From Halomonas beimenensis (GTDB taxonomy: Bacteria > Pseudomonadota > Gammaproteobacteria > Pseudomonadales > Halomonadaceae), in assembly GCF_002549795.1 (NCBI RefSeq), contig NZ_CP021435.1, positions 372,001-436,000 of the forward strand: a stretch of DNA of 64,000 nt. The letters run 5' to 3'. Under the pieces are notes generated by a model. That model saw only the letters and a program-made list of their open reading frames with translations, was not told the origin of the DNA and searched no databases. The translations under genes and the position numbers were made by a program. Shown here piece after piece: positions 46,231-57,273 of the stretch (the stretch's first letter is position 1; every line of letters begins with the position of its first letter).

Positions 46231-47577
46231 TCAGGCGGCCCGCTTCCTCAGTCTGGCATAGAAGAAGCCGTCATGGCTGTCGATGCTCGGCAGCAGTTGG
46301 CGGCCCGCTCCGGCGGGCCGGCCCCAGGCCACCGCCTGGGGCATGGTCGCCTCGGCATCCGGGGTGCGCGCCAGGAAGGCGTCGATCTGGTCGGCGTTCT
46401 CTTCCGGCAGCACCGAGCAGGTGGCATAGAGCAGGGTGCCCCCCGGGGCCAGCAGCGGCCAGAGATTGTCCAGCAGCCGGGCCTGGAGCTCGGCCAGCCG
46501 GGGGATGTCCGAGGGGCGGCGAAGACGCTTGATGTCCGGATGGCGGCGGATCACCCCGCTGCCCGAGCAGGGGGCGTCCAGCAGGATGGCATCGAAGGGG
46601 GTGCCGTCCCACCACTCGCGCCGGGTGGCGTCGCCATGCACGAGGTCGGCGGACAGCCCGAGCCGCGCCAGGGTGTCCTCGACCCGCGCCAGACGGGCGT
46701 CATCGCTGTCGATGGCCTTGAGGTCGATGTCGAACTGCTCCAGCAGGTGGGCGGTCTTGCCCCCGGGCGCGCAGCAGGCGTCCAGCACCCGGGCGCCGGG
46801 GCGCGGGGCGAGGACCGGGCCGAGCAGCACGGCGGCGAGCTGGGCGGCCTCGTCCTGGACGCTGATCAGGCCCTCCCGGAAGCCTGGCAGGGTCGCGACG
46901 TCCCGGGGCTCGTCCAGGGTGATCCCGTCCGGCGCATGGAGACACAGCCGGGCGTGGATCCCCGGGGCATCCAGGCGGTCGTGATACATCTCGCGGTCGC
47001 CATGACGGCGGTTGACCCGCAGGGTCATGGGCCCGGGGCGGTTGTTGGCCTCGCAGATGGCCCGCCAGTCGTCCGGCCAGGCCTGGCGGAACGCCTTGAG
47101 CCACCACTTGGGATGCAGCAGGGCGACCGCCGGGTCCTTGTCCACCTCGGCCTGGAGGTCGGTGGCTTCGCGCTGCAGCCGGCGAAGGCAGCCGTTGATC
47201 ACCCGGGTGGCCCAGGCCTTGTCGAGCAGGCGGGCCGCCCCGGCGGTCTCGCCCACGGCGGCGTGGGCCGGGACGCGCAGGTAGAGCAGCTGGTAGATGC
47301 CCACCAGCAGCAGGGCCTGGACGTCGGCGTCGCGGGCCTTGAAGGGTTTTTCCAGCAGCTTGCCCGCCAGTGCCTCGAGCCGGCACAGGGTCCGGCAGGT
47401 GCCGAAGCACAGCTCCTTGAACAGGCCGCGGTCCCGGGCCACCACCTGGTGGTCGTCGAGGTTGTTGAGCGAGCCCTTGCCGGTGATCACCGGGGCGATG
47501 GCCCGGGCGGCGGCGGCGCGCACGGTCAGGCCGTTGTCGAGGGACTTGGTGCGTCCGGTGCCGTTGCGCTGGGTCAT
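46231..47577 (-). CDS. rsmB: 16S rRNA (cytosine(967)-C5)-methyltransferase
   Basis: RsmB methylates C967 of 16S rRNA. The 448-residue protein has an N-terminal NusB-like RNA-binding domain (about residues 18-150) and a C-terminal SAM-dependent RNA m5C methyltransferase domain. The SAM site is in VLDACCAPGGKTAHLLEQ; the two cysteines of this enzyme class are in DAPCSGSGVIRRHPD and LYATCSVLPEEN. Its ATG overlaps the fmt stop (ATGA), so the two are translationally coupled. Confidence 0.95.
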   Translation of the reverse strand: MTQRNGTGRTKSLDNGLTVRAAAARAIAPVITGKGSLNNLDDHQVVARDRGLFKELCFGTCRTLCRLEALAGKLLEKPFKARDADVQALLLVGIYQLLYLRVPAHAAVGETAGAARLLDKAWATRVINGCLRRLQREATDLQAEVDKDPAVALLHPKWWLKAFRQAWPDDWRAICEANNRPGPMTLRVNRRHGDREMYHDRLDAPGIHARLCLHAPDGITLDEPRDVATLPGFREGLISVQDEAAQLAAVLLGPVLAPRPGARVLDACCAPGGKTAHLLEQFDIDLKAIDSDDARLARVEDTLARLGLSADLVHGDATRREWWDGTPFDAILLDAPCSGSGVIRRHPDIKRLRRPSDIPRLAELQARLLDNLWPLLAPGGTLLYATCSVLPEENADQIDAFLARTPDAEATMPQAVAWGRPAGAGRQLLPSIDSHDGFFYARLRKRAA

Positions 47578-48557
47578 GCGGAGGCCTCCCGAGCCGAGGC
47601 GCCCAGGCGGGTGCCGGGGGTGAAGCGATCCGCGCGAGCCTTGAGCAACTCGCGCACGTCCAGGGCCTTGCCCCCGGGGAGCTGGGCACGGGTCACGCGC
47701 AGCACCTCGTCGCCGGCCGGGCCGCAGGCGATGCGCAGGGCATCGTCATCCGGAGCGAGCAGGGTGCCGGGCGCGACGGGCTCGCCCCGCTCCGATCCGG
47801 CCTCGGCCATCAGCAGGCGCAGGCGGTCATCGCCCGCGGCGCACCAGGCCACCGGCCAGGGATTGAAGGCCCGGATCCGGGCGGCCAGCGACTCGGCGCC
47901 CTGGCGGAAGTCGAGCTCGGCCTCGGCCTTGGAGAGCTTGGCGGCGTAGGTGACGCCGTCGGCCGGCTGGGGAGTGGCCTCGAGCCCCCCGCCGCCCAGG
48001 GCGTCCAGGGCCTCGACCAGCGCCTCGCCGCCCAGCCGGGCCAGGGTGTCGTGCAGCTCGCCGCCGGTGGTGGTGGCGGTCATGGGCGTGCGCCGGACCA
48101 GCAGCATGTCACCGGTGTCCAGGCCCTCGTCCATCTGCATGATGGTCACGCCGCTCTCGGCGTCGCCGGCCTCGATGGCCCGCTGGATGGGGGCCGCACC
48201 GCGCCAGCGTGGCAGCAGGGAGGCGTGGACGTTGATGCAGCCGAGGCGCGGTGTGTCGAGCACCGCCCTCGGCAGGATCAGGCCGTAGGCCACCACCACC
48301 ATGAGGTCCGCCTGCAGGGCGGCCAGCTCCGCCTGGGCCTCCGGCGTCTTGAGCGAGGCCGGTTGGTACACCGGAAGGTCATGCTCCCGGGCCAGGGCCT
48401 TGACGGGGCTGGGAGTCAGCTTGCGGCCACGGCCGGCGGGCCGGTCGGGCTGGGTGTAGACGGCGACGACGCGGTGGGAGCTCGCCAGCAGGGCCGCCAG
48501 GCTCTCGGCGGCGAAATCGGGCGTGCCGGCGAAGATGACGCGCAGGGGTCGGGACAT
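47574..48557 (-). CDS. fmt: Methionyl-tRNA formyltransferase
   Basis: Fmt formylates initiator Met-tRNA using 10-formyltetrahydrofolate. The ATG at 48557 gives 327 residues; the frame extends upstream only through the intergenic terminator. The Rossmann start VIFAGTPDFAAESLAALL, the basic loop QPDRPAGRGRKLTPSPVK and the catalytic INVHASLLPRWRGAAPIQ (Asn, His) are all present. The Asp of the triad follows in QMDEGLDTGDML. def lies upstream, separated by a terminator-like stem, and rsmB overlaps downstream. Confidence 0.96.
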   Translation of the reverse strand: MSRPLRVIFAGTPDFAAESLAALLASSHRVVAVYTQPDRPAGRGRKLTPSPVKALAREHDLPVYQPASLKTPEAQAELAALQADLMVVVAYGLILPRAVLDTPRLGCINVHASLLPRWRGAAPIQRAIEAGDAESGVTIMQMDEGLDTGDMLLVRRTPMTATTTGGELHDTLARLGGEALVEALDALGGGGLEATPQPADGVTYAAKLSKAEAELDFRQGAESLAARIRAFNPWPVAWCAAGDDRLRLLMAEAGSERGEPVAPGTLLAPDDDALRIACGPAGDEVLRVTRAQLPGGKALDVRELLKARADRFTPGTRLGASAREASA

Positions 48558-48617
48558 GGATCGAGGGCCTTGCCGGAATGAATGCTTCCTATGATAACGG
48601 AGCGGGGCGCAAACGAC

Positions 48618-48649
48618 GAAGGCCGGCGCCATCAACGGCACCGGCCTTC
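48618..48649 (-). terminator. Hairpin between def and fmt
   Basis: GAAGGCCGG (48618-48626) and CCGGCCTTC (48641-48649) form a perfect 9-bp stem with inner GCC/GGC pairing. On the minus strand it is followed by GTCGTTTG. It may partly terminate def transcription, giving fmt less message than def. Confidence 0.55.
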
Positions 48650-48671
48650 TCGAGCGATCACGGGGCTGGGG

Positions 48672-49184
48672 TCAGGCGGGCTGACCGAGCTTGTGACGCT
48701 TCTGCATCTTCTTCATCACCCGGTCGCGCTTGAGCGGCGACAGGTAGTCGACGAAGAGCACCCCCTGCAGGTGGTCGCATTCGTGCTGAATGCAGTGAGC
48801 CAGCAGGCCCTCGGCCTCGAGCTCGTAGGGCTGGCCGTCGCGGTCCAGGGCCTCGAGCCGGACCTTCAGGGCGCGGGGTACATCGGCATAGTACTCGGGG
48901 ATCGACAGGCACCCTTCCTGCATCGGCTCACGCTCCTCGCCGATGGGGGTGTACGCGGGGTTGATCAACACCAGCGGGGTGCTCTGGTCGTCGCTGACGT
49001 CCATGACGATGACCCGGCGATGCACGTCCACCTGGGTGGCCGCCAGGCCGATGCCGCGAGCGTCGTACATGGTCTCGAGCATGTCATCGACCAGCTGGCG
49101 CACCTCGTCGTCGACCGTCTCGACGGGGGCCGCCTTGGTACGCAGCCGCTCGTCGGGGAATTCGAGAATGGGGAGTTTGGCCAT
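48672..49184 (-). CDS. def: Peptide deformylase
   Basis: Def removes the formyl group from the N-terminal methionine of new proteins. The 170-residue protein has all three motifs: GIGLAATQV (residues 45-53), EGCLS with metal ligand Cys92, and HECDH with His134, Glu135 and His138. This is the type I Fe2+ enzyme. It is the first gene of the def-fmt-rsmB block and divergent from the LysM-protein gene. Confidence 0.97.
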   Translation of the reverse strand: MAKLPILEFPDERLRTKAAPVETVDDEVRQLVDDMLETMYDARGIGLAATQVDVHRRVIVMDVSDDQSTPLVLINPAYTPIGEEREPMQEGCLSIPEYYADVPRALKVRLEALDRDGQPYELEAEGLLAHCIQHECDHLQGVLFVDYLSPLKRDRVMKKMQKRHKLGQPA

Positions 49185-49352
49185 GGCGTTGGTGTCACCG
49201 TTATGCTGTCATTCAGGATATGCGGCTATTCTAAAAGCCGGCGGCATACCGGGGGAACCGGGATGCACGCATCGTATCGATAGCATCTGACTATACCACG
49301 GCGGCGAGGTTCCTTGCGCCGTCGCGGGGTCACGAGGCGGGGGACGACGGGG

Positions 49353-50438
49353 ATGAGGCAGATGAAACGCAGCAAGCTCGCAAGGCGCTGGCTGGCAGGG
49401 GTTGCCCTGGGAATGCTCGCGGGTGCCGTCCAGGCTCAGGGGCTTTCCTGGGAGGATGGCCTGCAGGACGACGCCCCGGATCGCTATACCGTGGTCAAGG
49501 GCGACACCCTCTGGGACATTTCCGGCCGCTTCCTGCAGCATCCCTGGCAATGGCCCGAGGTGTGGCGTGTCAACCCGCAGATCGACAATCCCCACCTGAT
49601 CTACCCGGGAGATGTCGTCTTCCTCTACGACTGCGGCGGGCGCCCCTGCCTGGGGCTGGAACGCGGCCAAGGCATCGTGCGGCTCTCGCCCGAGATTCGC
49701 ACCATCCCGCACCGCGAGGCCATCGAGCCCATTCCCCTGGAGTCGGTCCGGCACTTCCTCCGCGAGCATCGGGTCATCGCCGACCCCGATGCCCTCGACG
49801 AGCTGGCCTATGTGGTGGCCGGCAACGACGGCCGGCTGATCAGCGGGGCGGGCGACCGCTTCTATGCCCGTGGCGCCGTCGCGGGCGGCGGCCGCTTCGG
49901 CATCTACCGTGTCGGCGAGCGCTACCACGATGCCAGCAGCGGGGAGCTGCTGGGGCTCGAGCTGGAGAGTGTGGGCGAGGCCCGGCGGCTGCGCCAGGAG
50001 GACGACATCGTGGTGATGGAGGCCACCCGCACCCGTCAGGAGATCCGCAGCGACGACATCATCCTGCCGCTCGAGGACCGGGCCCTGGTCACCGAATTCC
50101 AGCCCCGGGCGCCGGAACAGGAAGTGGATGGCCGCATCCTGGCCGTGCCGGGCGGGGTGCGCTTCATCGGTCGCCTGCAGGTGGTGGCGCTGGATCGCGG
50201 CACGCGCGACGGCCTGGCGCCGGGACATGTGCTGGCGGTGGAGCAGCGCGGCGAGCTGGTCCAGGACCCCCGCACCGGCGAACCCTTGCGTCTGCCGGGC
50301 GAGGACGCCGGCCTGGTGATGGTCTTTCGCCCCTACGAGAAGATGAGCTATGGCCTGGTGATGCGTGCCACCCGCACCCTGGCGGTGGGCGATCGCCTCC
50401 ATAACCCGCGTCCCGCGCTCGGCACGGCGCAACGCTAG
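49353..50438 (+). CDS. LysM-domain exported protein
   Basis: From the ATG at 49353 (GGGGGA upstream) the product has 361 residues; an ATG nine bases later is also possible. A signal peptide (LAGVALGMLAGAVQA, cleavage after QA) is followed by one LysM domain near residues 40-90 (YTVVKGDTLWDISGRFL, WPEVWRVNPQIDNPHLIYPGD). The remaining 270 residues are beta-rich and uncharacterised. The protein probably binds peptidoglycan in the periplasm. It is 14 bp upstream of dprA, a conserved proteobacterial arrangement divergent from def. Confidence 0.85.
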   Translation: MRQMKRSKLARRWLAGVALGMLAGAVQAQGLSWEDGLQDDAPDRYTVVKGDTLWDISGRFLQHPWQWPEVWRVNPQIDNPHLIYPGDVVFLYDCGGRPCLGLERGQGIVRLSPEIRTIPHREAIEPIPLESVRHFLREHRVIADPDALDELAYVVAGNDGRLISGAGDRFYARGAVAGGGRFGIYRVGERYHDASSGELLGLELESVGEARRLRQEDDIVVMEATRTRQEIRSDDIILPLEDRALVTEFQPRAPEQEVDGRILAVPGGVRFIGRLQVVALDRGTRDGLAPGHVLAVEQRGELVQDPRTGEPLRLPGEDAGLVMVFRPYEKMSYGLVMRATRTLAVGDRLHNPRPALGTAQR

Positions 50439-50452
50439 ACGCCGGCCGCCCC

Positions 50453-51559
50453 ATGGAACCTTCGGCCAGGGAATGGCGGCTGTTGGCCCGGCTCCCCGGC
50501 GTGGGAGCGGTCGGGCTGGCCGAACTCGCCGCCCGCGGTCCCGCCTGGCCGGAGGGCTGGCTGGCGGTCCTGCCGCCTCCGGCGGCCTCGGCCCTCAGGC
50601 TTTGGCTCGATCACCCCGCCCGAAGCCCGCTCTCCGCCGTCCTCGAGGCCGACGAGGCCTGGCTCGCGGCGCATCCCGACCGTCACCTGTTGTCTCCCGG
50701 GCATGCCCACTGGCCGGCACTGCTCCGTCAGATCCCGGATCCGCCGCCGCTCCTCTGGGCCTGGGGAGACCTGGAGGCGCTGACGCCGCCGCGGCTGGCC
50801 ATGGTCGGCTCCCGCCGGCCGACCCGGGAGGGGGTGGGCAACGCCGCCGGCTTTGCCCGAGCCCTGGCCGAGCGGGGCTGGAGCGTGGTCAGCGGCATGG
50901 CGCTGGGCATCGATGGCGCCGCCCAGCAGGCGGCCCTGGAGGCCGGCGGGCGGAGCGTGGGGGTGCTGGGTTGCGGGGTGGACGTGGTCTATCCCGCCCG
51001 CCATCGGCGCCTGTACCAACGACTGCGAGAGCCCGGCGGGCTGCTGCTCGCCGAGCATCCGCCGGGAACTCCCGCCCGCCCGGCCTACTTCCCGAGGCGC
51101 AACCGCATCGTCACCGGGTTGTCGCTCGGGGTGCTGGTGGTGGAGGCCGCCGAGCGCAGCGGCTCCCTGGTCAGCGCCCGGCTGGCCGGCGAGCAGGGAC
51201 GCGAGGTGTTCGCGCTCCCGGGCTCGATCCACAACCCCCAGGCACGAGGCTGCCTCGGGTTGATCCGGGACGGTGCGGTGCTGGTACGCGACCTCGACGA
51301 TATCCTCGCCGAGCTGCCGGCGTGGCACGCCCCGGCGCAGGGAGCTCCCGAATCCCCGGGGGAGGCTGGTCCGGGCAAGGACGATCCCCTGCTCGGCTGG
51401 CTCAGCGACACCCCGACCCCGGTGGACGCCCTGGTGTCCCTGACCGGCCTGCCGGTGGCCGACTGCCAGCGCCGTCTGCTGGCCCTGGAGCTCGAGGGAT
51501 GCGCCAGTGCGACCGCCGGCGGCTGGGTGCGCCTGCCGAGTCCACGGGGGGCATGCTAG
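50453..51559 (+). CDS. dprA: DNA-processing protein DprA
   Basis: DprA protects incoming single-stranded DNA and loads RecA during natural transformation, though the gene is also kept by bacteria not known to be competent. The 368-residue protein has the Rossmann-like core: MVGSRRPTREGVG, VVSGMALGIDGAAQQAALE, VGVLGCGVDVVYP, and RNRIVTGLSLGVLVVEAA, with SGSLVSARLA after it. An N-terminal helix-hairpin-helix-like region and a C-terminal winged-helix-like tail (about 305-365) flank the core. Confidence 0.95.
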   Translation: MEPSAREWRLLARLPGVGAVGLAELAARGPAWPEGWLAVLPPPAASALRLWLDHPARSPLSAVLEADEAWLAAHPDRHLLSPGHAHWPALLRQIPDPPPLLWAWGDLEALTPPRLAMVGSRRPTREGVGNAAGFARALAERGWSVVSGMALGIDGAAQQAALEAGGRSVGVLGCGVDVVYPARHRRLYQRLREPGGLLLAEHPPGTPARPAYFPRRNRIVTGLSLGVLVVEAAERSGSLVSARLAGEQGREVFALPGSIHNPQARGCLGLIRDGAVLVRDLDDILAELPAWHAPAQGAPESPGEAGPGKDDPLLGWLSDTPTPVDALVSLTGLPVADCQRRLLALELEGCASATAGGWVRLPSPRGAC

Positions 51560-51596
51560 AATCCGGGGCCACGTTCACTGCCGTCGATTCGCTGAC

Positions 51597-52154
51597 ATGA
51601 CCCAGGACACTTCGCTCGATGCCGCCGTCGCCGCCCTGCGTGACGGCGGCGTGATCGCCTATCCCACCGAGGCCGTCTGGGGGCTGGGCTGCGACCCGGA
51701 CGACGAGGCCGCCCTGACCCGGCTGCTGGACCTCAAGCGGCGCGACCCCGCCAAGGGGGTCATCCTGGTGGCCGCCGACCTCGATCAGTTCGCCCCCTGG
51801 CTGGAGGGCCTGACCGCCGCCCAGCGCGAGGCGCTGGGACGGCCGCAACCGACCCCCACCACCTGGCTGGTGCCCGACAACGGCCGAGCCCTGCCGCTGG
51901 TCCGCGGGGACCATGACCGGGTGGCGCTGCGGGTCAGCGACCATCCGCTGGTCGCCGCCCTGTGCCGCGCCTTCGGCGGACCCATCGTGTCGACCTCCGC
52001 CAATCGGGCCGGCGAGCCGCCGGCGATGAGCGCCGAGGCGATCGGCGCGATCTTCGGCGATGGCCTCGATGCCGTCCTCGACGGTCCCCTGGGCGGCCAC
52101 GACCGCCCCAGCACCATCCGCGACCTGCTCACCGGCCGGGTGCTGCGCGCCTGA
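51597..52154 (+). CDS. tsaC: L-threonylcarbamoyladenylate synthase (YrdC/TsaC type)
   Basis: TsaC makes threonylcarbamoyl-AMP, the donor for t6A37 in ANN-decoding tRNAs. The ATG at 51597 gives 185 residues, the short TsaC form without a Sua5 domain. The motifs GVIAYPTEAVWGLGCDP, LLDLKRRDPAKGVILVA and IVSTSANRAGEPP are intact. A TAGAAT hexamer at 51558-51563, near the dprA stop, may be its -10. The t6A product is the substrate of TcdA, whose gene is elsewhere in this window. Confidence 0.94.
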   Translation: MTQDTSLDAAVAALRDGGVIAYPTEAVWGLGCDPDDEAALTRLLDLKRRDPAKGVILVAADLDQFAPWLEGLTAAQREALGRPQPTPTTWLVPDNGRALPLVRGDHDRVALRVSDHPLVAALCRAFGGPIVSTSANRAGEPPAMSAEAIGAIFGDGLDAVLDGPLGGHDRPSTIRDLLTGRVLRA

Positions 52155-52184
52155 GCACGCATGTCGAAACGTCCGGCGAGATGA

Positions 52185-54187
<2,003 letters not shown>

Positions 54188-54195
54188 CGCGGAAG

Positions 54196-54228
54196 GCCGG
54201 ATGCGCCCGCTGCGTGGGCGCATCCGGC
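54196..54228. repeat. REP-like palindrome after aroE
   Basis: GCCGGATGCGCCC (54196-54208) and GGGCGCATCCGGC (54216-54228) form a perfect 13-bp stem with a 7-base loop, eight bases after the aroE stop. It may act as a terminator or mRNA stabiliser. A related palindrome is at 8598-8624. Confidence 0.65.
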
Positions 54229-54302
54229 GAAGCCTCGGCCATGGCCGTGGTAGATGCGCTGTCGCTTATCTCCCCTGCGGCGGCGGTCGGCGATCCCCGG
54301 GC

Positions 54303-54566
54303 TCAACGGCGCTTGACGTAGAGTCCCACCATGCAGCAGGCCAGGCCGGCGACCGACACCAGCATGCCGCCGTTGACCAGCCAGGGCCGGCGGTCGATCC
54401 AGGGCACGAAGGGTTGCGGGGTGTCGCGGCAGACGCCCTCGACGTAGTCCCAGTGGCCGTCCTGGAGCAGCAGGCACTCCCGGGCGTCGCTCAGCTCCAG
54501 GAAGTAGACGCCCATCAGCGCCAGGATCGGCAGGACCAGCAGCAGCAGTCCGATTCTCATCAGCAT
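54303..54566 (-). CDS. Small membrane protein of unknown function
   Basis: This 87-residue protein has two hydrophobic helices (about residues 3-24 and 66-83) around a short, probably periplasmic, loop with two cysteines (ECLLLQDGHW, then GVCRD) that could form a disulfide. The ATG at 54566 follows AAGGAC at seven bases; a second in-frame ATG is two codons later. It lies 18 bp downstream of the M48 protease gene on the same strand, so the two are probably co-transcribed. I do not recognise a family. Confidence 0.6.
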   Translation of the reverse strand: MLMRIGLLLLVLPILALMGVYFLELSDARECLLLQDGHWDYVEGVCRDTPQPFVPWIDRRPWLVNGGMLVSVAGLACCMVGLYVKRR

Positions 54567-54584
54567 CGATATGTCCTTGAGGGA

Positions 54585-55379
54585 TCAGCCGCACCTCGGG
54601 GGGCGGCCGGCCCGGCGGGCCTGTTCATAGAGGGGCAACACCCCGGGGATCTCGGCCTCGAGGCCGGCGATGCGCTGGCCATGGCTCGGGTGGGTGGACA
54701 TCCACTCCGGCGGCCGGGCGCCCCCGGCACGGCCCATGTTCTGCCACAGCGCCACGCTGGCCCGTGGGTCGAAGCCGGCCCCGGCCATCAGCCGCAGGCC
54801 GAGCACGTCGGCCTCGCTCTCGTGACGCCGCGAGAAGGGCAGCAGGATGCCGTACTTGGCGCCCATGCCCAGGGCCGCCATGACCTGTTCGCCGCCCGGC
54901 CCCTCGAGGCCGGCGGCCGAGGACAGCACCGACAGGCCGAGCTGGGTGGCGGTCTGGGTCGAGGCCCGCTCGTTGGCGTGCCGGGCCAGGACGTGGGCGA
55001 TCTCGTGGCCGATGACCGCGGCCAGCTGGTCCTGGTTCTCGGCGATCTCCAGCAGGCCGAGGTTCACCCCCACGTAACCGCCGGGCAGGGCGAAGGCGTT
55101 GGCCGAGTCGTCGTCGAAGACCCGCACCTGCCAGCCGCCGTCCCCCGCCTCGGGCGGCAGGGTGGCGACGATGGCATCGGTGACGCACTGCACGTAGCGG
55201 TAGGGGGCGCCCCCCACCGTGGGCGTGTCCCGCTGGTACTGGGCGAAGGCCTGGGCGCCCATCTGGTCGAGCTGCGCCTCGGAGAGCAGGGTGAGGCGCG
55301 AGCGGCCGGTGGGCGAGGTGGTGCAGGCGGCCAGGGCGACGGCGAGCGTCGCCACGACGAGGGGGCGAATCCAGCGCAT
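54585..55379 (-). CDS. M48-family metallopeptidase lipoprotein (LoiP/YggG-like)
   Basis: From the ATG at 55379 (AGGAGG upstream) the product is 264 residues. A signal peptide ends in a lipobox (LAACTTS, Cys19). The zinc motif HEIAH has His125, Glu126 and His129, and the third ligand Glu is in HESEADVLG near residue 187. ALPGGYVGVNLGLLE is conserved in the family. E. coli relatives LoiP and BepA act in outer-membrane protein quality control, which is the likely role here. Confidence 0.9.
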   Translation of the reverse strand: MRWIRPLVVATLAVALAACTTSPTGRSRLTLLSEAQLDQMGAQAFAQYQRDTPTVGGAPYRYVQCVTDAIVATLPPEAGDGGWQVRVFDDDSANAFALPGGYVGVNLGLLEIAENQDQLAAVIGHEIAHVLARHANERASTQTATQLGLSVLSSAAGLEGPGGEQVMAALGMGAKYGILLPFSRRHESEADVLGLRLMAGAGFDPRASVALWQNMGRAGGARPPEWMSTHPSHGQRIAGLEAEIPGVLPLYEQARRAGRPPRCG

Positions 55380-55497
55380 GGGTGACCTCCTGGAGCCGGC
55401 CATGGCGGAGCCACTGGACGGCGGATTGGGGTTCGCCACAAGATACCCCGACCACCCGCGAGGTCAACCGCGAAACCTGCAAGCACGGAGGAAGTCC

Positions 55498-56367
55498 ATG
55501 GACGACGAGCTGGCCCGCCGCCTGACCCAGCTGCTGGAGCGCGTGGAGCCCTGGCTGCCGCCGCCTGCCGAGGGCGTCGACTGGGCGCGTGACATCGCCG
55601 CCCTCTGGGAACGCCATGCCCTGGGCGGCCGCCTGGTCCCGGTGCCGCCCCGGGATGCCCTGGCCCTCGACGACCTGCTCGGCATCGAGCGCCAGAAGCG
55701 GGCCCTGGTCGACAACACCCGAGCCTTCCTGCAGGGGTGGCCCGCCAACCATGCCCTGCTGTGGGGCGCCCGGGGCAGCGGCAAGTCGTCGCTGGTGCGG
55801 GCGCTGCTCAACGACCTGGCCGGCGAGGGCCTGCGCCTGGTCCAGGTGGACCGCCATGACCTGGCCAGCCTGCCGGCGCTGGTCAACCAGCTGCGGCACC
55901 AGTCCCGGCGCTTCGTGGTCTACTGCGACGATCTGTCCTTCGAGGGCCACGACGACGCCTACAAGGCCCTGAAGAGCGTGCTCGACGGGGCCCTGACCGG
56001 GCCGCCGGAGAACGTGTTGCTCTATGCCACCTCCAACCGTCGCCATCTGCTGCCCGAGTCGCTCGCCGACAACGAGGCCACTCGCCTGGTGGGCGACGAG
56101 CTGCATCACGGCGATGCCGTGGAGGAGAAGATCTCGCTGTCCGACCGCTTCGGGCTCTGGCTGGCCTTCCATCCCTTCGACCAGGAGGCCTACCTCACGG
56201 CCTGCCGCCACTGGACGTCCCGACTCGGGCGCGAGGCGGACTGGAGCGAGGCGGCCCGGGCCGAGGCGATACGTTTCGCCACCCTGCGCGGTGGGCGCAG
56301 CGGTCGGGTGGCCTGGCAGTTCGCCTGCCAGTGGATCGGGCGGCGGCGGCTCTACGACGAGTCCTGA
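55498..56367 (+). CDS. DUF815 family ATPase
   Basis: This 289-residue AAA+-like protein starts at the ATG at 55498 after GGAGG. It has a Walker A motif GARGSGKSS (residues 90-98) and a Walker B-like FVVYCDDLSFE (139-149), plus a sensor-like YATSNRRHLLPE. The opening LLGIERQKRALVDNT is typical of DUF815 proteins. Their cellular role is unknown. It is divergent from the M48 gene and overlaps the end of the next, convergent gene by 16 bases. Confidence 0.88.
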   Translation: MDDELARRLTQLLERVEPWLPPPAEGVDWARDIAALWERHALGGRLVPVPPRDALALDDLLGIERQKRALVDNTRAFLQGWPANHALLWGARGSGKSSLVRALLNDLAGEGLRLVQVDRHDLASLPALVNQLRHQSRRFVVYCDDLSFEGHDDAYKALKSVLDGALTGPPENVLLYATSNRRHLLPESLADNEATRLVGDELHHGDAVEEKISLSDRFGLWLAFHPFDQEAYLTACRHWTSRLGREADWSEAARAEAIRFATLRGGRSGRVAWQFACQWIGRRRLYDES

Positions 56368-56987
56368 TCGCCGAGCGGTCGCAGAGTGCCCCCCTCGCCC
56401 ACGGCCAGGCGCAGGGTCGGCGTCAGCAGCCCGGCCGGCAGGGTCACGCCGAGGCCGCGCAGGTCGCCGGGGGTGATCGACAGCTGGCTGCCGGCGGGCA
56501 GCTTGCCGCGGCTCGCCAGCTGGGTGGCCAGTTCCACCAGCGGCGTCATTCGCGCCGGGTCCGAGGTGGGGATGTCGAAGGCCACGGGCAGGCGCAGCTT
56601 GGCGTCCTCGGCCGAGGTCAGGGCCACGTCCTCGTCGTAGGTGCCGCCCACCGGCTCGACACCGGGCATGTCGAGCCGCCAGCGGAAGCCGGCCATCTCC
56701 ACCGCCGGCATGCCCACGGGCAGCCCCAGTCCCATGGCCAGGGTGGCCTGCACCGGCAGGCTGCCCATGCCCAGGCTGGAGGCGATCAGCGGGGCGACGT
56801 CGCTGGTGTCCAGGCGGGGATCGATGGCGTAGGGGCCGATGCGCACCTCCTCGACGCCCAGGGAGGTCACCGCCAGGCGGAAGGCGAACAGCCCCGTCTG
56901 GGGCAGGGCCAGGCAGCCGCCGAGCAGCAGGGCCAGGCAGCCGGGAATCAGGAAGCGCGCGCGCAGGCGTCGGGGTCGCAGGAACAT
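56352..56987 (-). CDS. Putative lipoprotein of unknown function, possibly LEA14-like
   Basis: From the ATG at 56987 the product has 211 residues with a signal peptide and lipobox (LLLGGC). The mature part is beta-rich and has hydrophobic/polar alternation (AFRLAVTSLGVEEVRIGPY, then GMPAVEMAGFRWRLDMPG and KLRLPVAFDI). This is reminiscent of LEA14/WHy-type domains, but the diagnostic NPN motif is absent, so the likeness is weak. The ribosome-binding site is poor. Its 3' end overlaps the DUF815 gene by 16 bases, tail to tail. Confidence 0.6.
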   Translation of the reverse strand: MFLRPRRLRARFLIPGCLALLLGGCLALPQTGLFAFRLAVTSLGVEEVRIGPYAIDPRLDTSDVAPLIASSLGMGSLPVQATLAMGLGLPVGMPAVEMAGFRWRLDMPGVEPVGGTYDEDVALTSAEDAKLRLPVAFDIPTSDPARMTPLVELATQLASRGKLPAGSQLSITPGDLRGLGVTLPAGLLTPTLRLAVGEGGTLRPLGDQDSS

Positions 56988-57174
56988 GAGGACTCTCGCT
57001 GACGGGAGGGAGGATGGCGCCGGGACGATCGCCAGGGTCGTGCCGCGGCGTCGACGGGGCGTCGAGAAAGCGCGATGCCCCCCATGGGCGCGACTCTTGT
57101 CCCTCCTGGTCAAAAGTTCCTCTCCGTCCCGTCGGCGACGCGCGATGGCGATCGCCTCGGGATGATCTACGTGA

Positions 57175-57264
57175 ACCGCCGGCGCGGGGGCCGGCGGTGG
57201 GTACTATCGGCGAGATTCGCCCTCGCGTCGAGAGTCGACGAGCGGCGACGGTGCATGTCGCCGC
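57175..57264 (-). terminator. Two hairpins after der
   Basis: GCGGCGAC (57242-57249) pairs with GTCGCCGC (57257-57264), ten bases after the der stop. ACCGCCGGC (57175-57183) pairs with GCCGGCGGT (57190-57198) further on. Neither has a T-run. They probably end the rodZ-to-der transcript. I see nothing else in 56988-57273. Confidence 0.45.
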
Positions 57265-57273
57265 CGGGAGACA

